The position numbers were made by a program, and so were the translations under genes. Positions 11,849 through 22,449 of a stretch of 64,000 nt of DNA are shown here, piece after piece (position 1 is the stretch's first letter; every line of letters begins with the position of its first letter). Where the stretch lies: NCBI GenBank assembly GCA_963855995.1, contig OY979716.1, forward strand, positions 54,822,281 to 54,886,280. Reading direction: 5' to 3'. A model generated the notes under the pieces. The model was not told where the DNA came from and did no database searches. It saw only the letters and a program-made list of their open reading frames with translations. This DNA comes from Muricea muricata. Taxonomy: Eukaryota; Cnidaria; Anthozoa; Malacalcyonacea; Plexauridae.

Positions 11849-14800
11849 ATGGCCCTCACTTTATCTCTACCAAGCATGCCTGTCTTCAGTGGTAATCCCG
11901 TCGACTACTGCGATTTCATTCGTTCTTTCGAACATCTGATCGAATCCAAAACTGCCAGCGCAAGTGCACGATTTTACTACCTCATCCAGCATACCAGCGG
12001 TTCTGTACAAAAACTCATGAGAAGCTGTCTCTCTATGAATGAAGACGAAGGATACACAAAAGCGAGAAAGCTCCTGAAAGAACGATACGGGCAGAATTAT
12101 CGGATAGCCGCTGCTCATGTTCAACGTTTGATCGAAGGCCCACCAATTAAGAGCGAAGACGGGACTGCCCTGCAGCAATTCTCGGTACAATTAACGAGTT
12201 GCACAAATACATTGGAGAAGATTGGATATTTGGAAAAACTGAACAATTCCGATAATTTAAAGAAAATAATCGACCGTCTGCCTTACGCGATGAGAGTTAG
12301 ATGGCGAGATAATGTGGATCGAATTGTCGAGAAGGAAGCTCGAGACATCACAATAAAGGACGTTAATGATTTTGTAACTGCAAAGGCCAGAGCTGCAACC
12401 CATCCCGTTTTTGGAAAGATTTCCATCGACAAATCAAAGTTTCAAAAACAGCACCAGAAGCCACAGCAACATAGCAAAGCCTCGGGATTTTTGGTCCAGT
12501 TCACCTTTCACCCCCCTGAGTGTCCTCAATGTGGCTCCAGTCACTGGCTATCTCGCTGCGACAAATTCAAGAAAAAGTCTCTTGAAGAGAGACAGAAGTT
12601 TGTGAGAGAGAAAAAGCTCTGTAACAACTGCTTGTCAACAGGTCACTTTGTGCGATCGTGTCCAAAGGAGAGTTTCTGCAAAGTCGAAGGATGTGCCAGT
12701 AAGCATTCGACCTTTCTCCACCCGAAAACGAAGCAACCTACAAACATTAGTAAAAACGAAATCAAGCAAGACAAGAATGATCCAGACAATCAAAATCCCG
12801 AAGGCGATCAAACTACCAATTCAGCTAACAACGGCTACGTCAAATCTAACCCTACTACAAGTTCGTCGGTTACAGGACTCGCAATCGTTCCTGTTCAAGT
12901 TAAAGCGAAACGAAGCTCGAAAGCGATCAAAACGTATGCATTCCTCGACTCGGGTTCGAACACTACTTTCTGTACAGACGCTCTACTCCAGAAGCTCGGG
13001 GCGAACAGTAAGAAAACCAAGCTCTCGTTAACTATTATGCAAGGCAAAAATGCGCCTGTAGAATGTTCCATAGTCAGCCTGGAGATTGCGGATCTCGCAG
13101 GTAATTGTGATATCAAGCTTCCCATGGTGTACTCAAGACCTAGTTTACCTGTTCCCGAAGAAGCTGTTGGCAAGCAAAAAGACGTGAATCGTTGGCCTTA
13201 TCTGAACGGAATTAAGATCCAAACTATCAACGCAGGTATCGGTTTATTGATAGGTAGCGATGTCCCACAAGCCCTTCAACCCTGTGAAATACGACTAAGT
13301 CAAAATGGTGGTCCATTTGCAACTCGAACAGTCCTCGGATGGGTTCTAAATGGTCCGTTAGGCAGAAACCAAACTAAAGTTCCAACAGCGAATTTTGTTC
13401 AAGCTAATCAAACGTTGGATCAACAATTTGAAAGTTACTGCAACCTTGAGTTCAACGACTTCAAATATGATGCCAAGCCAACCATGTCTCAGAACGATCG
13501 CAAAGCCCTCAGAATAATGGAGGAATCTGTGACGATCCAAAACGGTTGCTACGAGATTGCGCTCCCATGGAAAAGCTATCCACCGAATCTACCCAACAAC
13601 AGAACACAAGCTGAACGGCGTCTAGAACTGCTAGAGAAACGACTGAACAAGAATCCAGAATTACTGGGAAAATATCGAGAATTCATGGATGATCTGCTGA
13701 AGAAAGATTACGCAAGCACGATATGCAGTGAAGAAATCGGATCTCTGGGAGCTCACTGGTATCTTCCACATCATCCTGTATTCCATCCACAGAAACCCGG
13801 TAAAGTTCGAGTAGTTTTCGATTGCTCAGCGAAACATGGCAACACTTCTCTCAATGACCAGCTCTTACAGGGGCCGGACTTAACCAATTCTCTTGTTGGT
13901 GTGTTGACACGCTCCCGCGAACATCCCGTTGCATTCATGTCAGACGTCGAAGCAATGTTTCATCAAGTCCGTGTAAGACCAAGCGACCGCGATGCTTTAC
14001 GATTTTTATGGTGGCCAGAAGGCAACCTCGACAACCCACCTAAAGAGTATCGAATGAACGTCCATTTGTTCGGCAGTGCTTCCAGTCCTAGTTGTGCCAA
14101 CTTCGCATTAAAAAAAACGGCGGACGACAACGCATCACATTTCAACGATCAAGCCATTGAAACAGTGCAACGCAATTTCTATGTTGATGATTGCCTAAAA
14201 TCAGTTCGTGAAGAAGACCTACATGAGCTGTTGGCACTGGGAGGATTCAAATTAACGAAGTGGCTATCGAATTCACGCAAGGTGATAGAGTCTTTGCCAG
14301 AAGGGGAACGAGCAGCCCAAGTCAAGGATTTGGATTTCGACAAGACTCCGATAGAGAGAGCTCTTGGTGTTCAGTGGAATGTATCATCAGATACATTTGG
14401 TTTCGCGATCGTGATTAAAGATCGACCGGCGACAAGAAGGGGAATACTTTCGATCGTTAGTTCCGTCTATGACCCGCTCGGATTTGTCGCTCCTTGTATC
14501 CTCTCCGCAAAATTGATTCTGCAAGATCTCTGTCGTTTAAAGCTCGATTGGGACGATAAAATTCCAGAAGAATTTCTCCAACGTTGGCGAGCATGGCTAA
14601 GCGATCTACCTCAACTCGAAAACCTGGCTGTTGAACGCTGTTTTAAACCAGCATCTATGAAGGAAACCAAATCAACGCAACTTCACCATTTCTCAGATGC
14701 CTCACAACAAGGCTATGGAGCCGTTTCTTATATCAGAGTGGAAGTCATTTCGGGAAATGTCAAATGTTCATTTCTAATGGGAAAATCCAGACTGGCACCC

Positions 14801-14914
14801 ATAAAACCAGTTACGATACCACGACTAGAGCTATCAGCAGCTGTTGTTTCTACAAAACTTGATAAAATGTCAAGAAATGAATTAAGCCTACCTGTCGACC
14901 AATCTTTCTTCTGA
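11849..14914 (+). CDS. BEL gag-protease-RT polyprotein segment
   Basis: 1,021 codons are open. Order: DUF1759-type gag (about residues 5-180), Cys zinc knuckles (CPQCGSSHWLSRC about 226-238; CNNCLSTGHFVRSC about 258-271), aspartic protease with AFLDSGSNTTFC (about 363-374), linker, RT (about 600-880) with the catalytic FYVDD box near residue 775, then the Pao-family A17-like region and the start of RNase H (HHFSDASQQGYGAVSY). It ends in a stop at a small deletion within RNase H. As the longest intact frame in the window it would make gag, protease and RT, but not a full pol. The chosen start is the first Met after the upstream frameshift and is not the natural start. Confidence 0.9.
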   Translation: MALTLSLPSMPVFSGNPVDYCDFIRSFEHLIESKTASASARFYYLIQHTSGSVQKLMRSCLSMNEDEGYTKARKLLKERYGQNYRIAAAHVQRLIEGPPIKSEDGTALQQFSVQLTSCTNTLEKIGYLEKLNNSDNLKKIIDRLPYAMRVRWRDNVDRIVEKEARDITIKDVNDFVTAKARAATHPVFGKISIDKSKFQKQHQKPQQHSKASGFLVQFTFHPPECPQCGSSHWLSRCDKFKKKSLEERQKFVREKKLCNNCLSTGHFVRSCPKESFCKVEGCASKHSTFLHPKTKQPTNISKNEIKQDKNDPDNQNPEGDQTTNSANNGYVKSNPTTSSSVTGLAIVPVQVKAKRSSKAIKTYAFLDSGSNTTFCTDALLQKLGANSKKTKLSLTIMQGKNAPVECSIVSLEIADLAGNCDIKLPMVYSRPSLPVPEEAVGKQKDVNRWPYLNGIKIQTINAGIGLLIGSDVPQALQPCEIRLSQNGGPFATRTVLGWVLNGPLGRNQTKVPTANFVQANQTLDQQFESYCNLEFNDFKYDAKPTMSQNDRKALRIMEESVTIQNGCYEIALPWKSYPPNLPNNRTQAERRLELLEKRLNKNPELLGKYREFMDDLLKKDYASTICSEEIGSLGAHWYLPHHPVFHPQKPGKVRVVFDCSAKHGNTSLNDQLLQGPDLTNSLVGVLTRSREHPVAFMSDVEAMFHQVRVRPSDRDALRFLWWPEGNLDNPPKEYRMNVHLFGSASSPSCANFALKKTADDNASHFNDQAIETVQRNFYVDDCLKSVREEDLHELLALGGFKLTKWLSNSRKVIESLPEGERAAQVKDLDFDKTPIERALGVQWNVSSDTFGFAIVIKDRPATRRGILSIVSSVYDPLGFVAPCILSAKLILQDLCRLKLDWDDKIPEEFLQRWRAWLSDLPQLENLAVERCFKPASMKETKSTQLHHFSDASQQGYGAVSYIRVEVISGNVKCSFLMGKSRLAPIKPVTIPRLELSAAVVSTKLDKMSRNELSLPVDQSFF

Positions 14915-16712
14915 ACAGAACGATTAAGATTTTTGTTGCAAATCGAATAGCAACAATACACGATGCTTCAACCCCTACCCAATGGAATTATGTAGACACC
15001 CATTCAAATCCAGCAGACGATGCATCAAGAGGCGTTCCATCAGATTCTCTTCAGCGTTGGATAGAAGGTCCAAATTTTCTTACCCAACCGAACGAAGCAT
15101 GGCCGAAGAGACCTGAACAGTTGACTACTAATGCTCCAGACGATGATCCAGAGGTAAAGAAGAATTCGTTAGTTTACGCTACTAACGTTCCCAATAATTC
15201 CAACAAGCAATTCGTGGATCAGTTCATTGAAAGATTTTCATCATGGAGCCGCCTAAAGAGAGTATTTGCATGGATACTGCGCTACAAGAGCAATCTACGT
15301 TTGCTTTGCCACTCATCAACAGATATTCACCGATCAGTTTGGCAGAACTGACTGACGCTGAAAGTGCGATTTTAAAGCTTGTGCAGGCAAGCTGTTTTAA
15401 GGACGAACTTAGTCGTCTTCAAAATAAGAATGGTAACAACTCAGTCAGCAATACTAGTAGCATTGCAAAACTCGATCCTATTTTAGTTGACGGTTTCATT
15501 CGTGTTGGCGGTTGTCTCCAACGAGCACAAATCGACAGCGACGCTCGTCACCCAGTCATCCTCCCTAAAAATCACAGCATTGTCAACCTGATCACCAAGT
15601 TTTACCACCATGTCTCCGGCCACTCTGGCTTAGAATACACTTTATCCTTAATACGAGAGAGATTCTGGATAACCAAGGCAAGATCTACAGTACGAAAGAT
15701 ATTGAGCGGTTGTGTTAGCTGTAGGAAACGACAAGCCCCTGCCGCTGAACAAAAGATGGCAAGTCTGCCACCAGATCGTACAACTCCTGGAAAGCCCCCA
15801 TTTTCATTTACCGGTGTGGACTGTTTTGGCCCGTTCGAAGTACGTCGTGGACGAACAAGAGCAAAGCGATATGGCGTCATCTTTACGTGTATGACAACTC
15901 GAGCTATCCATATCGAAGTAGCAAATTCGTTGGATACTGAATCGTTCATAAACACTTTACGAAGATTCATCGCGAGACGTGGCCAACCAGAAGAAATGCG
16001 CTCGGACAACGGTGGTAACTTTGTGAAAGGCGAAAGGGAACTTCGACAAGAAATAAGCAAGTGGAATCAAGCTCAGATTCATGATTTTCTTGTTCAACGT
16101 AACATCAAATGGACATTTAATCCACCCACAGGCTCACACCACGGTGGGGTGTGGGAAAGGTGCATACGAACAGTTCGAAAGGTAATGAGAGCCATTACAA
16201 AAGAACAGTTACTCGACGACGAAGGCCTCAACACATTGATGTGTGAGGTCGAAGGTATTGTCAATGGACAGCCATTGACCAAATTGTCTGACGACCCTTG
16301 CGATCCCGAACCCTTGACCCCTAACCACCTTCTACTCCTTTGAGGCGGATCAGAGCTGCAACCCGGAATCTTTTCGAAGGAAGATTGTTGCAGTACAAGG
16401 CGATGGCGTCAAGAGCAATATCTGGCGAATGTGTTTTGGAGGTGATGGATCAGAGAGTACCTACCATCACTACAAGAACGGCAGAAATGGATCAAGACAC
16501 GAAGAAATTTGGAGATTGGCGACATCGTTTTGATCCTGGACGAAAAAACGCCATGTTCTTGGCCACTGGGACGTACCCTGGAAGTACATACCAATCGAAG
16601 GGATGGTCTGGTACGTTCTGCGAAGGTGAAGACAAACTCATCAGTGCTCGTTCAACCAGTGGACAAAATCATCTTCCTGGAATCTGACGCTACTCCAGTG
16701 AACGATAAGTAG
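14915..16712 (+). pseudogene. BEL pol C-terminal half: RNase H end and integrase, frameshifted
   Basis: Just after the stop the frame resumes shifted, with HSNPADDASRG at about 15002-15034. The conserved segment between FFWT-like and the RF-x-FVANRI-like block is shortened, so RNase H catalytic residues near 14915 appear lost by a deletion. A second shift near 15310-15345 leads to the integrase: zinc-binding His/Cys (HVSGHSG, then CVSCRKR), catalytic Asp in GVDCFGPF and SDNGGN, and the Glu region in GGVWERCIR. A stop at about 16341-16343 separates the LTPNHLLLL motif from the C-terminal part ending at 16712 (GDIVLILDEKTP). At least three breaks are visible. Confidence 0.85.
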
Positions 16713-16875
16713 ACAATATATTCATTAGTTAATCTTTATTACATTATGCAAATATTAGTTTAGCAAATGGACGGCGATAATTATGAACAACCTATATTTG
16801 TTCTAGCATTAGTCTAGTTTGCATATGTTTCGAACCCATATATATATATTTAGGTGAAGGCTGCAGCATCGCCTT

Positions 16876-16888
16876 TAAGGGGCCGGAA
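16876..16888 (+). promoter_or_regulatory. BEL polypurine tract
   Basis: AAGGGGCCGGAA directly precedes the TG of the 3' LTR at 16889, the expected place of the plus-strand primer. Confidence 0.65.
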
Positions 16889-18122
16889 TGTTGGTTTCGA
16901 AACAGAAGGTCAAAATAATGTTTTCGAAAAGTTCTATGGGAAACAAACAAGTTTGTTATTTTCCGCTGCTAGCAAAGTTCCCATCAAAATGCGTAAGTTT
17001 GGTCAGCAAATGCGCAATGCGGTTGCCTAGCCTAGCCACACTATGTTCGTTGCGAAAAACATAGGTTTGTTGATTACGCAGTAAATTTCGGTTTGTTCTT
17101 GCACAAAAACAATCTACCCAGCTTGCAAACTTCATTCTGCAATAAGTCGTTAACATGGACGCTTGTGAGTAAGCAATAGTTGTTTTGGGCAGCGTATTGG
17201 CCAAATTCTATCCACGTTAAGAAGACTGTCTACCTTTACTATCCTGGCTTAAAGAAGAAGCTGTATATAAATCTACGCTATAAAAGGTTAAAGTTTGGTG
17301 CGTTAGCAAACCAAAGTAAGCACATAGATAGTAATCTGTTTTTGCGATATTAAGAGTTGTGCGAAACGTTTCACATAAAAGTGACTTTATAATAATTTGC
17401 GCTATTCCGTGCATGACTTAATTTCTGACTTGTTTTGTATTTGTTCATTTTGCGCATGTATATGTATTCTTCTATGGACAAAACTCTGCGCTAGCTAAGG
17501 CAGCAATTTCATTTCAACGTGCCGCTAAAATCGGGTTTAGTTTAGTGCATGCTAATCGTATATAGTTAAATATTTGCATGTTTATTATCAAGTGTATATT
17601 TAGTATTAGTTTCTTGTAGCATTTATCCTAGTTTCTATAAGGTTTACTATAGTTAGTTTGTTTTACTCATTGTGTTCTAGTTCGAACCGACTCTGCTGAT
17701 TCGATTCTATTCAATCATCCTAATCGACTCAACCGATTCCATTCTACGTGATTGTATAATCTATATCGACTAAATACTATCTACAAGGACAATATACCGC
17801 GATAAACGACAATTAAAACGATCTAAAACCACGATTCGTCAAGATTCAAATTATTGATATTGGACTTATCCTACCAACAACACCTTCAACATTGGTCCAC
17901 ATTTCGACACCCTATTTTGTACAAGTCGTCGTATCGTGATATCATTGTATTGTACATATTTCACACCTGTATATATATCCTGTTATCTGTTTATTAAAGT
18001 GTTATAACCTTGTTGTCAAAATTCTAACGTCGAGTTCGATTTATTCAACGCACCACGTCTACCCCCGGTAGATTCATTCGGTTTCAGTTCAACCACCTCA
18101 TTTCTATCCGAATGAAGCTACA
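16889..18122 (+). repeat. BEL 3' LTR
   Basis: Same length and ends as the 5' LTR. Visible substitutions include AGTTCAATGG/AGTTCTATGG, AATAAGTGG/AATAAGTCG and CCGAAAGAAG/CCGAATGAAG. Followed directly by the GTCCC target duplication. Confidence 0.95.
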
Positions 18123-18127
18123 GTCCC

Positions 18128-18399
18128 CTCCCCCACGCCCCTGTCCTTTCCCCCACCCCCCTCCAGCACCGTTTTGGCAATTTCACCAACGTATCTAGAG
18201 TATCAACGCATTGAATTGCATATGTTCAGTTAAATCACAAGCCAAAGAAATACACCGATTTTCAACGCTTTTATTTTAAAATTGATAAACGAATTCATGT
18301 GGACATCATGAATCCAATTCTTGAAACTTGAATTCAGTGAATTCAAAGACGAAATCATTTATAAATTAATTTGAATGCTAAATGAACGAAACACCCACG
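18128..18399. repeat. Right terminal inverted repeat of the integrase/RING element
   Basis: Reverse complement begins CGTGGGTGTTTCGTTCATTT and tracks the left repeat with small indels. Its inner C-rich part (9515-9540 and 18123-18175) is where the BEL element inserted. The outer edge abuts LINE sequence at 18400. Confidence 0.75.
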
Positions 18400-18539
18400 T
18401 ATTAATGTAGGTGTAGTGCATGACGAAGTAAATGAATTAAAAGCTGTGAATGAAATTAAATAATATGACATAGAATGAATAGCAGCCTTTGAGCAATGTG
18501 CTTGCACATAAACAGTAGCATAGCCAGCCTGAGGATTAA

Positions 18540-19135
18540 TCAACTGGGATAATTGATATAATTCATAAAATGATTTGAGTTTGCTTGTTGGTACATTGAA
18601 AAGAGTCTTTTCTTGCAACAAGTTGCAATTTAGGTCACCTAGTATGTACATTTCTTTATTTTCATCATCAATTTGCTTAATAAGTTTTTCAAAACAGTAA
18701 AAAAATTTGGCAGGTGCATTAGGAGGTCGGTAAATTGTGGACACGATAAACGGTTTACTTTGTGGTTTGGTGATTTCTAAGCAAACAGCTTCCAATTCTG
18801 GGGGAATGAGATCTGATCTTATTTTATAATTAATTGAGTTACGAAGGTAAATACAAATTCCACCTCCGTCGCGGAATTGATCTCTTCTAATAACCTCATA
18901 ACCATCTAAATGAATGAGGCCATCAGAAATACTCTAATCCAGTCGTGTTTTGTTAAATGCAATCAAGTCTATGTTTTTGTTACACATTGAATGACAAATT
19001 TCATCTATTTTACTAGGTAAAGTGACAATATTTAAAAAGGCCATCTTAAAACCTCTTTTATTGGGAATTGAGTTAAGAGTTGTCGAAAAATTGCTGCTCA
19101 TATGTTTGCTTGACAAAGTATTAGAATGCATGGTT
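18540..19135 (-). pseudogene. CR1-like LINE ORF2, APE endonuclease domain only
   Basis: Reading leftward: KMAFLNIVTLPSKIDEI, then DLIAFNKTRLD, DGGGICIYLRNSINYKIRSD, STIYRPPNAP and YILGDLNCNLL. This is the apurinic-type endonuclease of a CR1/L2-group LINE, covering most of the domain. The catalytic Glu of the usual NETRLD motif is Lys here, and a stop interrupts the frame near 18935. The RT that should follow is absent: sequence stops resembling a LINE near 18540 and the integrase/RING element TIR begins at 18399. Truncated and inactive. Confidence 0.8.
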
Positions 19136-20540
19136 GTGGTAGTACATTGACCTGTCTCTCCTCTGACAATCACATCTTTTCCATAAAAAAATGATCACTA
19201 TTAGGACTATTAGTAGGTTTAAGGAAAGAACAAAAAACACTTCCCAAAGCCCTGTCCCCATTCTTGTTTAAATGGAGGTTTGATCTATTTAGCATAGAAT
19301 TGTTGATACAGTCATTACCACTAAATGCAATTTTGTTGTTGGTGCATAACTTGTGCAAAAAGTTATTGTATGAACTGATACTACTTGAACTTTTTTGTCA
19401 TACCTTCTTATTACACCTGAAACAGCAACTTGCTTGGCTTGAGATTTGACTTTCATTATCAGCGATTCCATGTTTTAGGCAATTTTATCAGGTCGTGATT
19501 CCATGTTTTAGGCAATTTTATCAGGTCGGGCACAAACCAGGTCGTTGGTTCCAACATAAATCATGACTTTGTCATAGCTGTGGTCTTTTTTTGAGTGCTT
19601 TTCAAACTTTGTAGTGATCTGTTTGACAGTTGCTCCACTATACCAATGGCAAACAATTTCTTTTTGGTAGTTCTTGTGAGATTATTGTTGTCAATGTTCT
19701 TGACCATGGAATCACCTATGACCAAGTCAATGTTCTCCTTACTTGTCTGGGAAGTCCGCGATTTATGTTCCTCATTGGCTGCTGAATTTTCCGCCTTCAA
19801 CTTCTTTTTGGCTAATTCTTGTTGTTTAGAAGATCTTGTACTGGCTCTTTTGTTTCTAAACTTAGCTTCTTGTTTAGCATGGTACTTGTTGCCTCTTCAT
19901 TCTCATCAATAAGTGGTATGAATCTGTTTTGGCTAGGTACAGATGCGACGCCTTTTTTAAGTTTGGTTTGTTTCTTATCTGCACTTGCAGATTTAGCATG
20001 TTCAACTTTAGTCCATTCACTCTGTTTTATTTCAAAAGCACTTCTTAAAACTGTGTAGTCATTTGAAGTTTCATCAACAGTAACCTTTAATGCTTCTATT
20101 TCAGCAGCCATTTTGTTATTGTGCTCAATAAGAGATTCAATCTGCGCGTCGGTTTTCGCTCTTTCAGACTGACTATTTCGTCGATCTTCATCTTGCTTGT
20201 TTCGGATTTCGTTTACTACAGCTTGTAGTTCGTCTACTTCCTATCTGTAGGATCCACAATGACTGCAAGTAGCATTCTTTTTTCGATGTTACCGTCTTTA
20301 TCGTCAACAACAACATATGCCGCTGCGTGTTTGACTTTTCTATTCTTGTAATCGTCATTTTTTGACTTCAGTAGGGAGGCATAGCTTTTGAGAGTGATGA
20401 ATAGCTGGTTTTCATCGTTGTCCAGAACTATTGTCAGCTTCTTTTCTGTTGGACCATGCCATTTTAAGCAGAAACTGGGATTGCTAAATTGAGTTGTCTC
20501 ATCGCGTGTTGACGACCATCTTCCCTTGATTTGTAAATTG
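19136..20540 (-). pseudogene. CR1-like LINE ORF1 with SGNH-hydrolase-like domain, broken
   Basis: From 20540 leftward: a block with LKWHGPTEKKLTIVLDN and SYASLLKSKNDDY that I do not recognise, a coiled-coil stretch (QIESLIEHNNKMAAEIEALK near 20150-20080), then VIGDSMVKNIDNNNLTR (GDS block of an SGNH hydrolase), MIYVGTNDL near 19560 and LNRSNLHLNKNGDRAL near 19260 (the catalytic His block). ORF1 proteins of CR1-type LINEs carry such esterase-like folds with coiled coils, thought to act in RNP assembly. Several frameshifts and stops separate the pieces. Confidence 0.7.
19463..19530. repeat. 33-bp in-frame tandem duplication inside LINE ORF1
   Basis: The word GATTCCATGTTTTAGGCAAT and the bases after it up to AGGTCG occur twice head to tail. 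The unit is about 33 bp, a multiple of three, and carries a stop codon in each copy on the coding strand. Confidence 0.7.
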
Positions 20541-20556
20541 GTTTTTATGATCTGCT

Positions 20557-22290
20557 TTAGTCATACATGTCCAATACCACTGCAATATGTCCAATGGACA
20601 TTTGAATGTCCACTGGACATAGCGTGATTAGCGTCAGAGGAGCTATAATGATGTAATATGATTGAGCATAACCCCCTGTCGATAGGAAGCTGAGGTGTTT
20701 GCCATCAAACAATGTCCATTCGTCCATTGGACAAATGGACATTTTAATGTCCACTGGACATTTCTGTTCGTCCAGTGGACGAATGGACATTTGAATGTCC
20801 AATGGACATTTCTGTTCGTCCGATGGACAATTAGATATTTCTGTATGTCCAATGGACATGTAACTTTTAGTGCGTCACTGAGAAGAGCCATAATGACGTA
20901 ATATGATTGAGCATAACCTGATGTGAATAGGAGACTAGAGTGTTTGCCATCAGATAATGTCCATTCGTCCATCGCGTTAGAAATGTTCACTAGACATACA
21001 GAAATCTCAATTCGTCTATCAATCGGACAAACAGAAATGTCCATTGGACATTCAAATGTCCATTCGTCCATTGGACAAACAGAAATGTTCATTGGACATT
21101 CAAATGTCCATTCGTCCATTGGACAAACAGAAATGTCGATTGGACATTCAAATGTCCATTCGTCCAATAGACGAATGGACATTGTCTTATGGCAAACACC
21201 TAAGCTTCCTATTGACAGGGGGTTATGCTCAATCATATTACGTCATTATAGCTCTTCTTAGTGACGCAGTGAAAGTTACATGTCCATTGGACATTTACAT
21301 GTCCATTGGACATAATGAAATGTCCATTGGACATACAGAAATGTCTATTCCTCCATCGCACAAACAGAAATGTCCATTGGACATTAAAATGTCCATTCGT
21401 CCACTGGACGAACAGAAATGTCCAGTGGAGATTGAAATGTCCATTCGTCCAATGGACCGATGGATGAATGGACATTGTCTGATGGCAAACACTCTAGTCT
21501 CCTATCCACATGGGATTATGCTCAATCATATTACGTCATCATAGCTCTTCTCAGTGACGCAGTAAAAGTTACATGTCCATTGGACATAATGAAATGTCCA
21601 TTGTACATACTAGAATGTCTATTTGTCCATCGGACAAACAGAAATGTCCATTGGACATTCAAATGTTCATTCGTCCACTGGACCAACAGAAAATCCAGTG
21701 GACATTGAAATGTCCATTCATCCAATGGACCGATGGATGAATGGACATTGTCTGATGGCAAACACTCTAGTCTCCTATCCACATGAGGTTATGCTCAATC
21801 ACATTACATCATTATAGCTCTTCTCAGCAATGCAGTAAAAGTTACATGTCCATTGGACATAATGAAATGTCCATTGGACATACAGAAATGTCCATTGGAC
21901 ATTCAAATGTCCATTTGTCCACTGGACGAATGGACATACAGAAATGTCCATTGGACATTCAAATGTCCATTCGTCCACTGGACGAACAGAAATGTCCAGT
22001 GGACATTGAAAAATCCATTCGTCCAATGGACGAATGGACATTGTCTGATGGCAAACACTCTAGTGACCTATCGACAGGGGGTTATGCTCAATCTTATTAT
22101 GCCATTATAGCTCCTCTGACGCAGTAAAAGTTACATGTCCATTGGACATACAGGAATGTCTATTCGTCCATCGGACAAACAGAAATGTCCATTGGACATT
22201 CAAATGTCCATTCGTCCATTGGACGAACAAAAATGTCCAGTGAACATTTAAATGTCCATTGGGCATTTTGCAGAGGTATTGGACATTAAT
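20557..22290. repeat. Palindromic minisatellite (TGTCCATTGGACA) in inverted higher-order units
   Basis: Dozens of copies of TGTCCATTGGACA, GTCCACTGGAC and CGTCCAATGGACG, each self-complementary or nearly so, alternate with short spacers such as AACAGAAA. A longer unit contains the words TGATGGCAAACACT and TTATGCTCAATCATATTACG. It occurs in reverse orientation twice on the left (about 20620-20720 and 20870-20965) and in forward orientation four times on the right (about 21180, 21475, 21740 and 22035), so the array is symmetric about 21.0-21.15 kb. Open frames here only read the repeat and are not genes. Confidence 0.9.
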
Positions 22291-22449
22291 CCCTTTAGTA
22301 ACGGTAAATCACCTTTCCAGAATAAATCATCTTCCAACAGGTATAAGAAAACGATTTTAGCTTAATTGAAGTAGAATAATCGATTTTTTGTTGCAAATTT
22401 GTACTAATTGCGGAGCTTGGATTTACTTGACCTGTCGCCATCTTGTATG
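22291..22449. other. No gene seen
   Basis: AT-rich unique sequence between the minisatellite and the first MITE copy; nothing recognised. Confidence 0.4.

Larger units (their letters stand above)
9541..18122 (+). mobile_element. BEL/Pao LTR retrotransposon, 8.58 kb, young insertion
   Basis: Two 1,234-bp LTRs start TGTTGG and end CTACA; they differ at about a dozen positions by eye (about 99% identity). The element is flanked by a perfect 5-bp target duplication GTCCC (9536-9540 and 18123-18127). The interior encodes a DUF1759-type gag, zinc knuckles, aspartic protease, RT, RNase H and integrase in the BEL/Pao order. A purine tract AAGGGGCCGGAA precedes the 3' LTR. The reading frame is broken at several points although the LTRs are nearly identical. 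Confidence 0.95.
1454..18399. mobile_element. TIR-bounded DNA element with integrase (+) and RING-like gene (-), invaded by other elements
   Basis: The two ends are imperfect inverted repeats of roughly 270-310 bp. Both begin CGTGGG(C/T)GTTTCGTTCATT, share internal blocks such as the TATCAATTT and ATAAAAG words, and end inward in a G-rich tract. Between them are two convergent genes: the integrase from 1925 and the zinc-finger gene from 9370. Subtracting the TTAA element (3210-6773), the small MITE (8194-8587) and the BEL element (9541-18122) leaves about 4.4 kb. I could not define the target-site duplication: AATGTGGATG abuts the left end, while a similar AATGTAGGTG starts four bases beyond the right end. 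The integrase resembles the eukaryotic IS3EU-type rve family as I remember it; the linked RING gene is not something I can name for that family. Confidence 0.75.

Noticed and set aside
15602-16060. 152-codon minus-strand frame opposite the BEL integrase
   Set aside because: Shadow of the conserved plus-strand integrase frame.
20557-22127. Many open frames of 80-197 codons with repeated WTNGHFNVQWTF- or MSIGHTEM-type peptides
   Set aside because: They are translations of the TGTCCATTGGACA minisatellite in several frames on both strands, not proteins.
20557-22290. Possible CRISPR array because of short palindromic repeats
   Set aside because: Spacers are themselves repeats, unit spacing is irregular, orientation switches, and the context is eukaryotic.
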